Counted from the stretch's first letter, positions 1-8,747 are shown. The stretch is DNA of 39,827 nucleotides from Actinomycetota bacterium (GCA_009705225.1 WLCQ01000006.1:1-39827), one strand, 5' to 3'. The notes: generated by a model not told the origin, from the sequence alone. Translations and numbers: made by a program.

Positions 1-704
1 CCGATGATCCTGCCGAGGCTGTCCCTGCGCAACGCTGTCGAGCGGGAGCCGACAAGAACCGCGAGGAGCGCGCCGATAAAGAACTCAGCGCATCGAGTGA
101 ATGTCGAGTAGTAGACGACGGTTGCGTTCCCGGCGTTGGCGAGCGTGACCATCAATGATCCGAGGATGAACAGCGAGAACGCCCCGAGGAGAAGTTGCGG
201 TCTGCGACGCAGCATCCAAACCACGATTGGCACGACGAGGTACACCTGCTCCTCGATGCCGAGGGACCAGAAATGCGCGACCGGCGAGCCCTCATGGGCG
301 CCGTAGGTCGTACCGGTGAGCAGGAACCGCCAGTTCGCCACCTCGAAGAACGACGCGAAAATATCGATGGCGATCGATCTCGTCATCCATGCGAAAACCA
401 GCCAAACCACGGTGACCAGTGCCAGCAGCAGCGTCGAGGCCGGCCACAGGCGTCGGAACCGCCGAGCGAAGAACGACCTGAGGTCGACGGTTCGATTCCT
501 GGTGATCTCGCCAAGCATCCCTCGGGTTATGACAAAACCAGAGAGGGCAAAGAAGATCGGGAGGCCAACAAGTCCACCCGGAAGGAACTCCGGCCACAGA
601 TGGAAGACCAGAACGGGGATGAGCGCGAACCCTCGAAGCCCATCAAGTCCCTTGAGTCGCGATGAGCTTCGAACCCTCTGCTGCTCATCTCCAACGGTGA
701 CCAC
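1..704 (-). CDS. Membrane O-acyltransferase family 3 (OafA/YrhL-like), 3' end outside window
   Basis: The minus strand is open from a GTG at 704 to the window edge, about 234 residues. It carries the acyltransferase-3 hallmarks: LDGLRGFALIPVLVFH near residue 20, the PGGLVGLPIFFALSGF segment, an Arg-rich ARRFRRLWPA loop, and HFWSLGIEEQVYLV. The family moves acyl groups across the inner membrane onto surface glycans; the histidine after LDGLRG is the usual catalytic residue. Several hydrophobic helices are visible. The frame closes upstream with a stop just before the GTG. TACATT lies exactly 6 nt before the GTG and there is no good Shine-Dalgarno, so translation is probably leaderless. Whether an SGNH domain follows, as in the two neighbours, cannot be seen. 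Confidence 0.88.
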   Translation of the reverse strand, partial: MVTVGDEQQRVRSSSRLKGLDGLRGFALIPVLVFHLWPEFLPGGLVGLPIFFALSGFVITRGMLGEITRNRTVDLRSFFARRFRRLWPASTLLLALVTVVWLVFAWMTRSIAIDIFASFFEVANWRFLLTGTTYGAHEGSPVAHFWSLGIEEQVYLVVPIVVWMLRRRPQLLLGAFSLFILGSLMVTLANAGNATVVYYSTFTRCAEFFIGALLAVLVGSRSTALRRDSLGRII

Positions 705-774
705 CGCGGCAATGTACTCCGCACCTGCAAGCGACCGATGTCACTGCCCTCGGGAGCACTGATACCTTGAGGAT
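705..774. promoter_or_regulatory. Compact divergent leaderless promoters of two acyltransferase genes
   Basis: Only 70 nt separate the divergent GTG starts at 704 (minus) and 775 (plus). Each start is preceded at exactly 6 nt by a TAnnnT -10 element: TACATT on the minus strand (711-716) and TACCTT on the plus strand (763-768). No convincing -35 element is seen for either. The geometry puts transcription starts at or next to the start codons. Confidence 0.55.
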
Positions 775-3033
775 GTGGACGCGAGCGCTCGAGCATCTTC
801 GAATCCCGCGTCAAAAGGCGGCGTCGACAACGAAGACCTTCACTGGTGGAAACCATCGCCCATCGCCCCGTCAGGCCATGATCAATCTGCAAGCGGGAAC
901 TCGGGCAGCGCCACCACAGGCACCTCAGTTCGCCGTGCGGCCCGAACCGAATCGACCATCGTCCCCCGGTCGTTTGCACATCTTCCCGTCCTCGATGGCC
1001 TCAGAGGTCTTGCGGTCGTTGCCGTAGTCCTCTTTCATTTCGCCCCGGATCTGGTTCCCGGTGGATTCCTCGGTGTCGACATCTTCTTCGTCCTGAGTGG
1101 CTTTCTCCTCACCTCACTCGTTCTCGTCGAGCATCACAACAAGGCTCGAATCTCGATGAGCGGATTCTGGATCCGTCGGATCCGACGACTACTCCCAGCA
1201 GCGTTGGTGACTGTTGTGGTGAGCGTCGCTATCGCATTCATTCTCGAACCAGATTTCACGCGCAGCACGCTCCGTGGTGAGGCACTCGCCGCCATCACGT
1301 ACGTCTCGAACTGGTGGACCATCGGCCACGGGCAGTCCTACGCGTCGTCGTTCGGACCCCAATCACCGGTCGCGCATTTCTGGTCGCTCGCTGTCGAGGA
1401 GCAGTTCTACCTCCTGTTCCCTTTCCTCATCGTTGGCCTGGGAGTTGCCGTCCGAATCGCGATTCGTCGGAAACTCCCTCGTCCGAAACTGCATCGACTC
1501 TCTGTTCTACTGCTCATCGTCGCGGTCGTGGGCACCATTGCGTCAGCCATCGACATGGTGCTCATCCACACACCGCAGACCGATCCGTCTCGCGAATATC
1601 TGGGGACCGATACGCGCGTTCAGACGATCCTCGTCGGCGTTGGCCTCGCTTGTCTCTGGTATCTAAAGCCGAAACGCCGGGACACCCGACCGGCGATGGC
1701 AGCGATCGGAGGAGGCGTGGTTCTCCTCTCCTTACTGTTGCTCGCGATCGCACTTGCCGACTTCCGGAGCGATTGGCTCTATCGCGGAGGGTTCACCCTC
1801 ATTGCGATTGGAATCGCTGCTCTCATCTGGGTGCTGGCCCGTCACGGTTCTCCCGTCACCAATTGGGTGCTCGAAAGCCTTCCAATGCGCCGCATTGGCG
1901 AGGTCTCGTACGGGCTCTACCTCTGGCACTGGCCGGTGATGGTGTTCCTGAACCCTCAGCGCACTGGTCTCGACGGAATCGCGTTGTTCACCCTTCGCGT
2001 GATCGTCACGGTGGCTGCCACGATTGCGTCATACATCTTCGTCGAGCGACCCCTGCGCCGGCCCCGCGGATCGCAGGAGCCCCGGCCGGGCACGCGTGAG
2101 GCGCAACTTCGTAATCGTCAGGCTCTCAAGGGTTGGGGTAGCGCGTCTCTGGCCGCGGTGCTCTGTGTTCTGGTCCTCACCGTGGGTCCCGTCGTTGGGG
2201 GTTCCACCTCGACCGCGACTCCCCCCTCCACGTCACCGACCGTGGTCACCACTCCACCCGGGGAGCTTCCCGCTGCGCTTCCCTACACCGCGCTCTGGAT
2301 CGGCGACTCGGTTATGTGGACTTTGGGAGGTGGAGGACCGATCGTGTTCCCGCAGCCGGACTCCTACACATCACCATTCGATCCAGCAGAACTCGTGATC
2401 TGGAACCGAGCGGTTTACCCGTGCGAGATCCTGCGATATCCGTCGAGATTCAACGGACTCCTGCGCGCGCATAACACCAACTGCGACAACAACGATTGGG
2501 CCGTTGCGAACGATGAGTTGAGGCCACAGATCATCGTCTTCAGTGCTGTGGTGAGCGATACCTATGACCGCTACGTGAATGGTCGTCTCGTTGAGTTCGG
2601 GACGCCGGAGTTCGATCAGATTTATCTCGACGCCCTCGACCGGGCGCTCACCCCGCTCGCTGTTCACCTCCCACAGATCGTCCTGCTCGACCAACCCCTG
2701 CCCTTCACCGTCTACGAGCCGAACGGCAGGCCTTCGGAGAACTGGCGTGTCATACATATGGGTGAGCTCTTCCGTCGATATGCGGCGAACCACCCTCGGG
2801 TAAGTGTGGTGGACCTCAAACCCATCGTCTGCCCTACAGATCCGTGCTCGAACCGAACTCCCGATGATCAAGTGATCCGGAACGACGGTCTCCACTTCAC
2901 CCGGGCCGGCATGGAACTGCTCTCGCCTTCACTCTCCAACGCCATCATCGCCGCTGCCCGCTCAACGGGGATTCCTCCCGTGGCAGCCGAAGCCTCCCCG
3001 CCCGAAACACAGCCGGCGGGTGCCACGCAGTGA
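775..3033 (+). CDS. Acyltransferase family 3 with C-terminal SGNH hydrolase-like domain
   Basis: The 752-residue protein has a cytoplasmic Ser/Thr/Pro-rich head (about 1-65), then the acyltransferase-3 membrane domain. That domain starts at LPVLDGLRGLAVVAVVLFHF (about residue 70) and includes HFWSLAVEEQFYLLFPF. Residues about 470-500 form a Thr/Ser/Pro-rich linker. A periplasmic SGNH domain follows with block I Gly510-Asp511-Ser512 and the block V pair Asp704/His707 (DGLH). Fused AT3-SGNH proteins O-acylate exopolysaccharide, lipopolysaccharide or peptidoglycan; the membrane part supplies the acyl donor and the SGNH part transfers it. The GTG start is backed by TACCTT 6 nt upstream. The target glycan is unknown. 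Confidence 0.9.
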   Translation: MDASARASSNPASKGGVDNEDLHWWKPSPIAPSGHDQSASGNSGSATTGTSVRRAARTESTIVPRSFAHLPVLDGLRGLAVVAVVLFHFAPDLVPGGFLGVDIFFVLSGFLLTSLVLVEHHNKARISMSGFWIRRIRRLLPAALVTVVVSVAIAFILEPDFTRSTLRGEALAAITYVSNWWTIGHGQSYASSFGPQSPVAHFWSLAVEEQFYLLFPFLIVGLGVAVRIAIRRKLPRPKLHRLSVLLLIVAVVGTIASAIDMVLIHTPQTDPSREYLGTDTRVQTILVGVGLACLWYLKPKRRDTRPAMAAIGGGVVLLSLLLLAIALADFRSDWLYRGGFTLIAIGIAALIWVLARHGSPVTNWVLESLPMRRIGEVSYGLYLWHWPVMVFLNPQRTGLDGIALFTLRVIVTVAATIASYIFVERPLRRPRGSQEPRPGTREAQLRNRQALKGWGSASLAAVLCVLVLTVGPVVGGSTSTATPPSTSPTVVTTPPGELPAALPYTALWIGDSVMWTLGGGGPIVFPQPDSYTSPFDPAELVIWNRAVYPCEILRYPSRFNGLLRAHNTNCDNNDWAVANDELRPQIIVFSAVVSDTYDRYVNGRLVEFGTPEFDQIYLDALDRALTPLAVHLPQIVLLDQPLPFTVYEPNGRPSENWRVIHMGELFRRYAANHPRVSVVDLKPIVCPTDPCSNRTPDDQVIRNDGLHFTRAGMELLSPSLSNAIIAAARSTGIPPVAAEASPPETQPAGATQ

Positions 3034-3130
3034 CCAAACGGCAGGCAGCGGAAGCGGAGGGTGTGCGTGGCACACTTTATGGAAGAGCCAGAATGCCGGT
3101 GTCCGTCTTCTTCTACCTGAGGGGGCTTCG

Positions 3131-5221
3131 ATGACAACAACGATCGAGCACCTCGATGACAACGGGGCCGGGTCAGGTGACCAGACCGGCGCAGACAGCG
3201 CCCCGGACGCTGCTTCGGAGAAGACCCGGCCGGGACGAGTGGCTCACATGCCAGCGCTCGACGGTATGCGCGGCTTATTCGTGATCATCGGGCCGCTGGC
3301 CTACCACTTCGCTCCCTACTGGATTCCCGGGGGCATCCTCGGCATCGACCTTTTCTTCGTTCTCTCGAGTTTCCTCATCGTCACCATTCTGCTGAACGAA
3401 CATGACCGGACTGATCAGGTCGACGTCGGTAGTTATGCATCCCGACGGGTTCGCCGTCTTCTCCCCGCCCTTGTGGCCACGTTCATCGCCACGGCGTTCG
3501 TCACGGCATTCATCCTCGACGTCTCCCGGATCCCGAAGTGGACCGGCGGCATCACTGCAGCAATGAGCTATGTCGCGAACTGGCGTGAGATCTTCGCCGG
3601 GACCAACTATTTCGACGCGAGCCAGTACTCGAATCCCCAGCCGTTCAGGCACGTCTGGTCCTTCGCAATCGAAGAGCAGTTCTACCTGTTCGCCCCGTTC
3701 TTCATCATCATCTGTCTCAAATGGTTCTCGAAGCGCTGGCTCACGATCATCTCGGTCGGAGGAGCTGTCGTGTCAGCGATCTGGATGTCCGTCCTCTTCG
3801 ACCCGAACAATCCGCAAACAATTTCACGTGCCTACTACGGCACCGACACCAGAGCGTTCGCCCTCTTGCTCGGCATTGCCATGGCAGCGGTTTGCAACCA
3901 ATACGGTCCACCGCGAACGAAGGTCGGACACTGGATCACCCAGTTCATGGGGCTCATCTCAACCGGAGTGTTCATTTATCTGATGCTTACGGTCAGTGAG
4001 AAGACCAGTTGGATGTTCGAGTACGGAGGATTCTTCCTCGTTGCCGTGCTTTCGGTCTTCATGACGAGAGCCGTCTCCATGCCGAGTGGTTGGCTGCACG
4101 GCATATATCAGAACCGCTTCCTCATGTGGGCTGGCCGTCTCGGGTTCGGGCTGTACCTCTACCACTGGCTGGTCTTCATCGCGATCGATAGCGATCGGTC
4201 CGCCGACAAGCCCGGTTTCAATAATCCACGCGACATGATTCTCGGCTTCGGCCTCACCTTCCTGCTGGCCTGGGCCAGTTACCGCTGGATCGAAAAGCCA
4301 TTCATCAAAGGTCGTTGGCCCGGATGGAAGCTGGTCGCCGGGCTCAGTGGCGGCATCATCATCTCTCTCACGCTTCTTCTCTACGCGAATGCGGTTCGCA
4401 CACCCAAGGTCTCTGCACTGAACGGCGTTCCTGCGCAGGGCACAACCCCGATCGCTCTGGGCAAGAACAGCCCCTGTGTGGCTCCAGCCGGGAGCGACCC
4501 CGTGCGCATCCTCGTCGTCGGCGATTCCGTGATGGTGCAACTCGGCGCTGCGCTGCGTGATTGGTGCGCCAGTCATCCCGGCCAGATCATGGTGATGTCC
4601 GACGCCGAACTCGGCTGCGGCACCACCCGTGGCGGCGACAAGAAGTACGAGGACGGTCCCGGACCAGTGAGCCCGGTCTGCAGTACATGGGCGGATCCGG
4701 TCGATCCGCTTCTCGTTCCCGACCCGGACATCGTCTCGTGGGTCACCTCCATCGACACGTATCACCCCGACGTCGTGCTTTCGTACGGCAGCCCCTGGGA
4801 CACCATCGACCGGCGTATCCCGCAGGGTGGCGATCAATGGTTACGACCCGGCGACCCCGTCTACGACGACTACATCCGATCCGAGTACTCGGAGGCGCTC
4901 TCGATCCTCTCGGCACATGGAGCATCGATCGCCTGGCTCAAGACCGCACACCTGAACCGATCGAGCCCATACAACTCGCCGGACCGCATCGATCGACTCA
5001 ATGAGATCGTGCTGCCCCTCGTCGAGGCCCTACCAAGGTCTGTGGTCATCGACTATCAGGACTACCTCGGCCCAGTCGGTGGAGCGAACGACGTCGCCAC
5101 CCGTGACGACGGGGTCCACATCCGGGCCGATCATCTCCAGACAGTGGTCGACTGGTTGGCCCCGCAACTGATCGCCGCGAAACAGATTCCGGAACCCAAC
5201 CCCGGCGGCGTTGCGAACTGA
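3131..5221 (+). CDS. Acyltransferase family 3 with C-terminal SGNH hydrolase-like domain (second copy)
   Basis: The 696-residue protein is a paralogue of the upstream gene. It has a polar head, acyltransferase-3 domain from LPALDGMRGLFVIIGPLAYH (about residue 40), the motif HVWSFAIEEQFYLFAPF, about ten hydrophobic helices, and an extracytoplasmic SGNH domain with Gly464-Asp465-Ser466 and Asp660/His663 (DGVH). I chose ATG 3131 because GAGGGGG sits about 6 nt upstream; the in-frame GTG at 3020 overlaps the previous gene and adds no conserved sequence. A 97-nt gap follows the previous gene, so co-transcription is likely but the gap has room for a promoter. It probably acylates a cell-surface polymer. 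Confidence 0.9.
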   Translation: MTTTIEHLDDNGAGSGDQTGADSAPDAASEKTRPGRVAHMPALDGMRGLFVIIGPLAYHFAPYWIPGGILGIDLFFVLSSFLIVTILLNEHDRTDQVDVGSYASRRVRRLLPALVATFIATAFVTAFILDVSRIPKWTGGITAAMSYVANWREIFAGTNYFDASQYSNPQPFRHVWSFAIEEQFYLFAPFFIIICLKWFSKRWLTIISVGGAVVSAIWMSVLFDPNNPQTISRAYYGTDTRAFALLLGIAMAAVCNQYGPPRTKVGHWITQFMGLISTGVFIYLMLTVSEKTSWMFEYGGFFLVAVLSVFMTRAVSMPSGWLHGIYQNRFLMWAGRLGFGLYLYHWLVFIAIDSDRSADKPGFNNPRDMILGFGLTFLLAWASYRWIEKPFIKGRWPGWKLVAGLSGGIIISLTLLLYANAVRTPKVSALNGVPAQGTTPIALGKNSPCVAPAGSDPVRILVVGDSVMVQLGAALRDWCASHPGQIMVMSDAELGCGTTRGGDKKYEDGPGPVSPVCSTWADPVDPLLVPDPDIVSWVTSIDTYHPDVVLSYGSPWDTIDRRIPQGGDQWLRPGDPVYDDYIRSEYSEALSILSAHGASIAWLKTAHLNRSSPYNSPDRIDRLNEIVLPLVEALPRSVVIDYQDYLGPVGGANDVATRDDGVHIRADHLQTVVDWLAPQLIAAKQIPEPNPGGVAN

Positions 5222-5227
5222 GACGCG

Positions 5228-5264
5228 CCACCGGCCCGCCGATCGAATCGGTACGGGCCGGTGG
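5228..5264. terminator. Hairpin terminator between convergent genes
   Basis: A perfect 11-bp inverted repeat (CCACCGGCCCG at 5228-5238 with its complement at 5254-5264) encloses a second 5-bp stem (CCGAT/ATCGG, 5239-5243 and 5247-5251). It starts 6 nt after the acyltransferase stop and lies before the convergent MaoC gene. There is no U-tract, as is usual for high-GC actinobacterial terminators. It could work in both directions. Confidence 0.75.
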
Positions 5265-5308
5265 GCATTGTTCTGAAGAGACAGCGCCGACCCAAACGGG
5301 TCGGACGG

Positions 5309-5782
5309 TCAGCCCCGCTTCGGGGTGTACAGAACCTGCATGCGGTACAGCAGTGCCGGACGCTCGGAACCCACGGCGCCGATCTCGGCCTCGGTGGTGA
5401 TGAGCGTGCCCTTCGGTTTGGCATCAGCGCGCACCACACGTGAGCGTGCATGCACCTCAGCACCTGCAGGAACTGGTGAGAGGAAACGAAGCGATTCAGC
5501 GCCGTAGTTCACGGCGCTGCCGAATCCGGTGACCGAGACCGGCATGGTGACGAGCTTCGGCATGAGGCTCAGCGTGAGGAATCCGTGGGCGACAGGTCCG
5601 CCGAACGGGCTCTCCTTGATCGATCGCTCAACATCCACATGGATCCACTGACGGTCACCGGTGAGTTCGGCGAAGTCGTTGATCATCTGCTGGGTTACGA
5701 CGATGGTGGAACCCCACTCCCCGAAGGTTTCGGAGGCGAGAGCGTTGATGGCATCGATGTCGTCGAAGGCCACAGAAGTCAT
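5309..5782 (-). CDS. MaoC-like (R)-specific enoyl-CoA hydratase
   Basis: The 157-residue protein is a single hot-dog MaoC domain. The hydratase-2 motif is clear: TGDRQWIHVDVERS followed by FGGPVAHGFLTLS, containing the catalytic Asp and His. The family hydrates trans-2-enoyl-CoA to (R)-3-hydroxyacyl-CoA in side-chain or fatty-acid degradation, usually as a dimer. I chose ATG 5782 because longer starts would run into the divergent dehydrogenase gene and give no conserved residues; only a weak AGAGAA precedes it. It is divergent from the acyl-CoA dehydrogenase gene, which suggests a shared regulatory region and one pathway. Confidence 0.9.
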   Translation of the reverse strand: MTSVAFDDIDAINALASETFGEWGSTIVVTQQMINDFAELTGDRQWIHVDVERSIKESPFGGPVAHGFLTLSLMPKLVTMPVSVTGFGSAVNYGAESLRFLSPVPAGAEVHARSRVVRADAKPKGTLITTEAEIGAVGSERPALLYRMQVLYTPKRG

Positions 5783-5935
5783 TCGGTTCTCTTTTCGATT
5801 TCGAGCGACCATCGTTCTGGATGGCCGGACGGGAGAGGCAACATATGCCTCATGGCGCCGCGATAGTACCGGCATGGTGTCAACCGGAAGAAACCTCGTT
5901 CGGCAAAACCGCCGCCCATTGCCTACGATCGGACT
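5783..5935. promoter_or_regulatory. Divergent promoter region of MaoC and acyl-CoA dehydrogenase genes
   Basis: This 153-nt region holds an inverted repeat with 6-bp arms, GAGGCA/TGCCTC, spaced by 5 nt (5835-5851), which is a possible operator. A -10 element TACGAT (5924-5929) lies exactly 6 nt before the ATG at 5936, the leaderless arrangement. TTGACA occurs on the minus strand near 5877-5882, but no -10 element stands at proper spacing from it. Confidence 0.45.
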
Positions 5936-7141
5936 ATGACCGTGCTCATTCCTGAATCGCTCGTCAGTGATCGAATTGATCAACTCCTCGCTGAACTCGA
6001 CCCCCGGACCTGCGAGAACCAGGAGTTCCGCGGCCGGCAGTACGACCTCGGGCTCGCGTGGGTGCATTTCCCCGAGGGATTCGGCGGGCTGAACCTCGCT
6101 CCGAACCATCAGAAGGAGATCGACAGTCGCCTGAAGGCTGCCGGTGCAGCCTCTGTCGACTCCCCGTACTTCTTCGGACTCACCATGGCCGGACCCACGA
6201 TCGTCACCCATGGCGACGAAGAGACCAAGGGCGAGCGACTCCGCCGCATCTTCACCGGCGAGGACTACTGGTGCCAGCTCTTCAGCGAGCCGGGCGCCGG
6301 CTCAGATCTCGCCGGACTCGCGTGCAAGGCCGTACGCGATGGTGATGAATGGGTCATCACCGGCCAGAAGGTCTGGAACACCCTCGCTCATCTCGCCAAC
6401 CGCGGCATGCTCGTGGCCCGAACCGATTCGGAAGCTCCCAAGCACAAGGGCATGACCTACTTCGCGCTTGACATGACCGCACCGGGCGTCGAGGTGCGTC
6501 CGCTTCGTCAGATGACCGGCGAGGCCGAATTCAACGAGGTGTACCTCACCGAGGTTCGTGTTCCCGATTCCGATCGCATCGGCGACGTGGGCGAGGGCTG
6601 GCGGGTTTCGATGACCACGCTTGCCAACGAGCGCACAACGATCGGTGGTGGCGGAGGTGGCACCCCGCAGCCCGGTTCCGGCGCTATTGCCGAGGCAGTC
6701 CGCATCTGGAACGACAGCGAGACCGAACAGAACCCTGTTCTCAAGGATCAACTCATGCAGTTGTGGGTCGAGGCTGAAGTGCTGCGCCTTACCAATGTGC
6801 GCGCCTCACAGAATCGCAAGGCCGGTAATCCCGGTCCCGAGGGATCCATCGCCAAGCTGCAGTTCGCCGAGGTCAACAAGCGCATCTACGCCTTCTGCGT
6901 CGACCTACTCGGTGCGCGGGCTCTCGTTGACTACGACTACACAATGCGCCGCAGCGAATCGCTGGGCCTCACCGGTCCCCCGGGGTCCGCTCGAAAGATG
7001 TTCCTTCGTGCCCGGGCCAATTCCATCGAGGGAGGCACCTCCGAGATCCAGCGCAACATCTTGGGTGAACGAGTCCTCGGCCTGCCCGGCGAGCCGCGCG
7101 TTGACAAGGATCTCCCCTGGAGTCAGGTCCCCCGCAACTGA
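5936..7141 (+). CDS. Acyl-CoA dehydrogenase (FadE-type)
   Basis: The 401-residue flavoprotein oxidises an acyl-CoA to the 2,3-enoyl-CoA. It shows the FAD/substrate signature CQLFSEPGAGSDLA (residues 113-126), WVITGQKVWNTLAHLANRG, a central beta domain, and the C-terminal signature IEGGTSEIQRNILGERVLGLP. Glu365 in that signature sits where medium-chain dehydrogenases keep their catalytic base, but assigning it as the base here is tentative. Length is normal for the family. No clear Shine-Dalgarno is seen; TACGAT 6 nt upstream supports a leaderless ATG. The stop overlaps the next start (TGATG), so it is translationally coupled to a thioesterase. The acyl substrate is not evident; this subtype is common in actinobacterial steroid and branched-chain degradation. 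Confidence 0.93.
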   Translation: MTVLIPESLVSDRIDQLLAELDPRTCENQEFRGRQYDLGLAWVHFPEGFGGLNLAPNHQKEIDSRLKAAGAASVDSPYFFGLTMAGPTIVTHGDEETKGERLRRIFTGEDYWCQLFSEPGAGSDLAGLACKAVRDGDEWVITGQKVWNTLAHLANRGMLVARTDSEAPKHKGMTYFALDMTAPGVEVRPLRQMTGEAEFNEVYLTEVRVPDSDRIGDVGEGWRVSMTTLANERTTIGGGGGGTPQPGSGAIAEAVRIWNDSETEQNPVLKDQLMQLWVEAEVLRLTNVRASQNRKAGNPGPEGSIAKLQFAEVNKRIYAFCVDLLGARALVDYDYTMRRSESLGLTGPPGSARKMFLRARANSIEGGTSEIQRNILGERVLGLPGEPRVDKDLPWSQVPRN

Positions 7142-7578
7142 TGCGTGTCGATCTCGACATTTCGATCGATCCGAACGATTACTCCTTCTCACATGACATC
7201 AGGGTTCGGTTCGCTGAAACCGATGCCATGGGTGTCATGCATCACTCCTCCTACGTCGCGTTCCTCGAGGAATCCAGGGTGGAATACCTCCGATCCCTTG
7301 GTCGCCCGTACGGCGAGCTCCGCGCTGAAGGATTCGAGTTCGCGGTACTTGAACTATTCGCCCAATATCGAGCGTCAGCAAGATTCGACGATCTGGTCAC
7401 CGTGCACACCGTGGTTCGGTCGATGCGGGGAGCATCGTTCCAGATGGACTATCTCTTGATGATCGACGATCAGATCTGCGCGCTCGCTTCAACAGTGCAC
7501 GGAGTGGTCGACCAGAACGGACGCGCCACCCGCGCCCCGGCATGGCTCAAGGAACTCCTAACCGGAATTCCTTCCTGA
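7141..7578 (+). CDS. 4HBT-family acyl-CoA thioesterase (YbgC/FcbC-like)
   Basis: The 145-residue protein is a hot-dog thioesterase with the 4-hydroxybenzoyl-CoA thioesterase signature ETDAMGVMHHSSYVAFLEE; Asp28 corresponds to the catalytic aspartate of that family. It hydrolyses an acyl-CoA to free acid and CoA. The ATG overlaps the stop of the acyl-CoA dehydrogenase by one base, so expression is coupled and the pair likely acts on related intermediates. It converges with the crotonase gene over an 81-nt gap (7579-7659) in which no strong terminator hairpin is seen. Confidence 0.9.
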   Translation: MRVDLDISIDPNDYSFSHDIRVRFAETDAMGVMHHSSYVAFLEESRVEYLRSLGRPYGELRAEGFEFAVLELFAQYRASARFDDLVTVHTVVRSMRGASFQMDYLLMIDDQICALASTVHGVVDQNGRATRAPAWLKELLTGIPS

Positions 7579-7659
7579 AAGTTCGACAATGCAGCAAGCA
7601 GCGCATCCGCATGGGTTTCGTGGTTCCGGTCCCTCGAACCTGCGGCGGAGCGGTTGCGG

Positions 7660-8463
7660 TCAGTCGCGGAAATTCGGCTTCCGTCCTTCTGCACGCGCTG
7701 CAACTGATTCGTCCCAGTTCTTGGTGGTGAGCCGCACATAGAGCTGGGCGTTCATCTCGTGGCGCATATGTGATCGGAAGCTCGTAGCTTCGAGTCCGGC
7801 GAGAGTCATTTTCTTGGTCAGTTCAACACCGATGCGGCTGAGTCCGGCAATGCGGTCAGCGATCTCATAACAGGCGGGAAGAAGCTCCTCGCGGGAAACG
7901 ACGCTGGTCAGCAGACCGCAGCGTTCAGCTTCCTCGGCATCCATATCGCGGCCGGTGAGCATGAGTTCGGTGGACCGACCAGCTCCGATGATCCGCGGAA
8001 GAAGGAAGCTCAGACCGAGTTCGGTCGCGGTGAGCCCGTTGTTGATGCCCGCAGCCCGGAAATACGCCTCAGGGGTGCCGACCCGGATATCGCAGGCGGC
8101 AGCGAGACAGAGTCCGCCCCCGACCGCGGCGCCATTCACCGCTGCGATCACTGGTTGCGGCATCTCCTGGATACCGAGGACGATGTCGTCGAGGAGCTTG
8201 CCGGCCCGATGAGCGATCACGGTCGGCGTGAGCCCTTCGATATGAGGAATGGTGCCCGACATCTTCTGGTCGGCCCCCGAGCAGAACCCCTCACCGGCGC
8301 CGGTGACGATCACGACTCTGGTGTCGTTGTCGTTCGCCACCGCGTCGAGCTGCTCCTTGAACGGCAGCATCACGTCGAACGCCATGGCATTCATTCGCTC
8401 AGGACGATTCAACGTGATCACGGTGACCTGCGGATGCGGCTTCTCGACGAGGACGAATGACAT
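7660..8463 (-). CDS. Enoyl-CoA hydratase/isomerase (crotonase) family protein lacking both canonical glutamates
   Basis: The 267-residue protein is a full-length crotonase. Oxyanion-hole segments are FCSGADQ (60-66) and GAAVGGG (111-117). Where mitochondrial enoyl-CoA hydratase has catalytic Glu144 and Glu164, this protein aligns Cys119 and Gly139, so simple hydration is doubtful. The segment TELGLSFLLPRIIG is typical of actinobacterial EchA paralogues of unknown reaction. The ATG at 8463 has GGGGGGAA directly upstream. A -10-like TAGGGT (plus-strand ACCCTA, 8493-8498) lies in the leader. Alternatives include a CoA-linked isomerase, hydrolase or C-C lyase. Confidence 0.88.
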   Translation of the reverse strand: MSFVLVEKPHPQVTVITLNRPERMNAMAFDVMLPFKEQLDAVANDNDTRVVIVTGAGEGFCSGADQKMSGTIPHIEGLTPTVIAHRAGKLLDDIVLGIQEMPQPVIAAVNGAAVGGGLCLAAACDIRVGTPEAYFRAAGINNGLTATELGLSFLLPRIIGAGRSTELMLTGRDMDAEEAERCGLLTSVVSREELLPACYEIADRIAGLSRIGVELTKKMTLAGLEATSFRSHMRHEMNAQLYVRLTTKNWDESVAARAEGRKPNFRD

Positions 8464-8747
8464 GGTTCCCCCCTGGGATCGTGTGTGGGCAGACCCTAGC
8501 TAGAGCGGTGGGTGCACCCATCCCCTGCTGCGCAGTGGCTGCACCCACCCCGTGCTGCCGTGAGGCATTCGCCCCTCCCCCAGCCCTTCCCGATAGGGTG
8601 TTGATGGTTCCCATCTGCCCCACGGGGGGAACCGGCCACGCATCCGACACCGGCGCTGGTGCCCCAAGCACCCCTGGTTCATGTCCGTGCCCGGTGTTCT
8701 CCGTGTCCCCGACCAGCGGCCGGGCAGATGTACAAAAGGAGGCGCAC
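8464..8747. other. Divergent intergenic region with near-direct repeat and hairpin
   Basis: This is the longest non-coding stretch (284 nt), between the crotonase and SHOCT genes. Two 22-nt near-identical direct copies occur at 8511-8532 and 8538-8559, with a period of 27 and core TGCACCCA/TGCACCCA followed by CCCC and TGCTGC. The first contains the palindrome GGGTGCACCC. A 7-bp hairpin GGTTCCC/GGGAACC spans 8606-8633. An 8-bp CTAGCTAG palindrome lies near 8496. A regulatory or long 5' leader role is inference; an open frame continues upstream of the SHOCT gene but looks non-coding. Confidence 0.4.
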
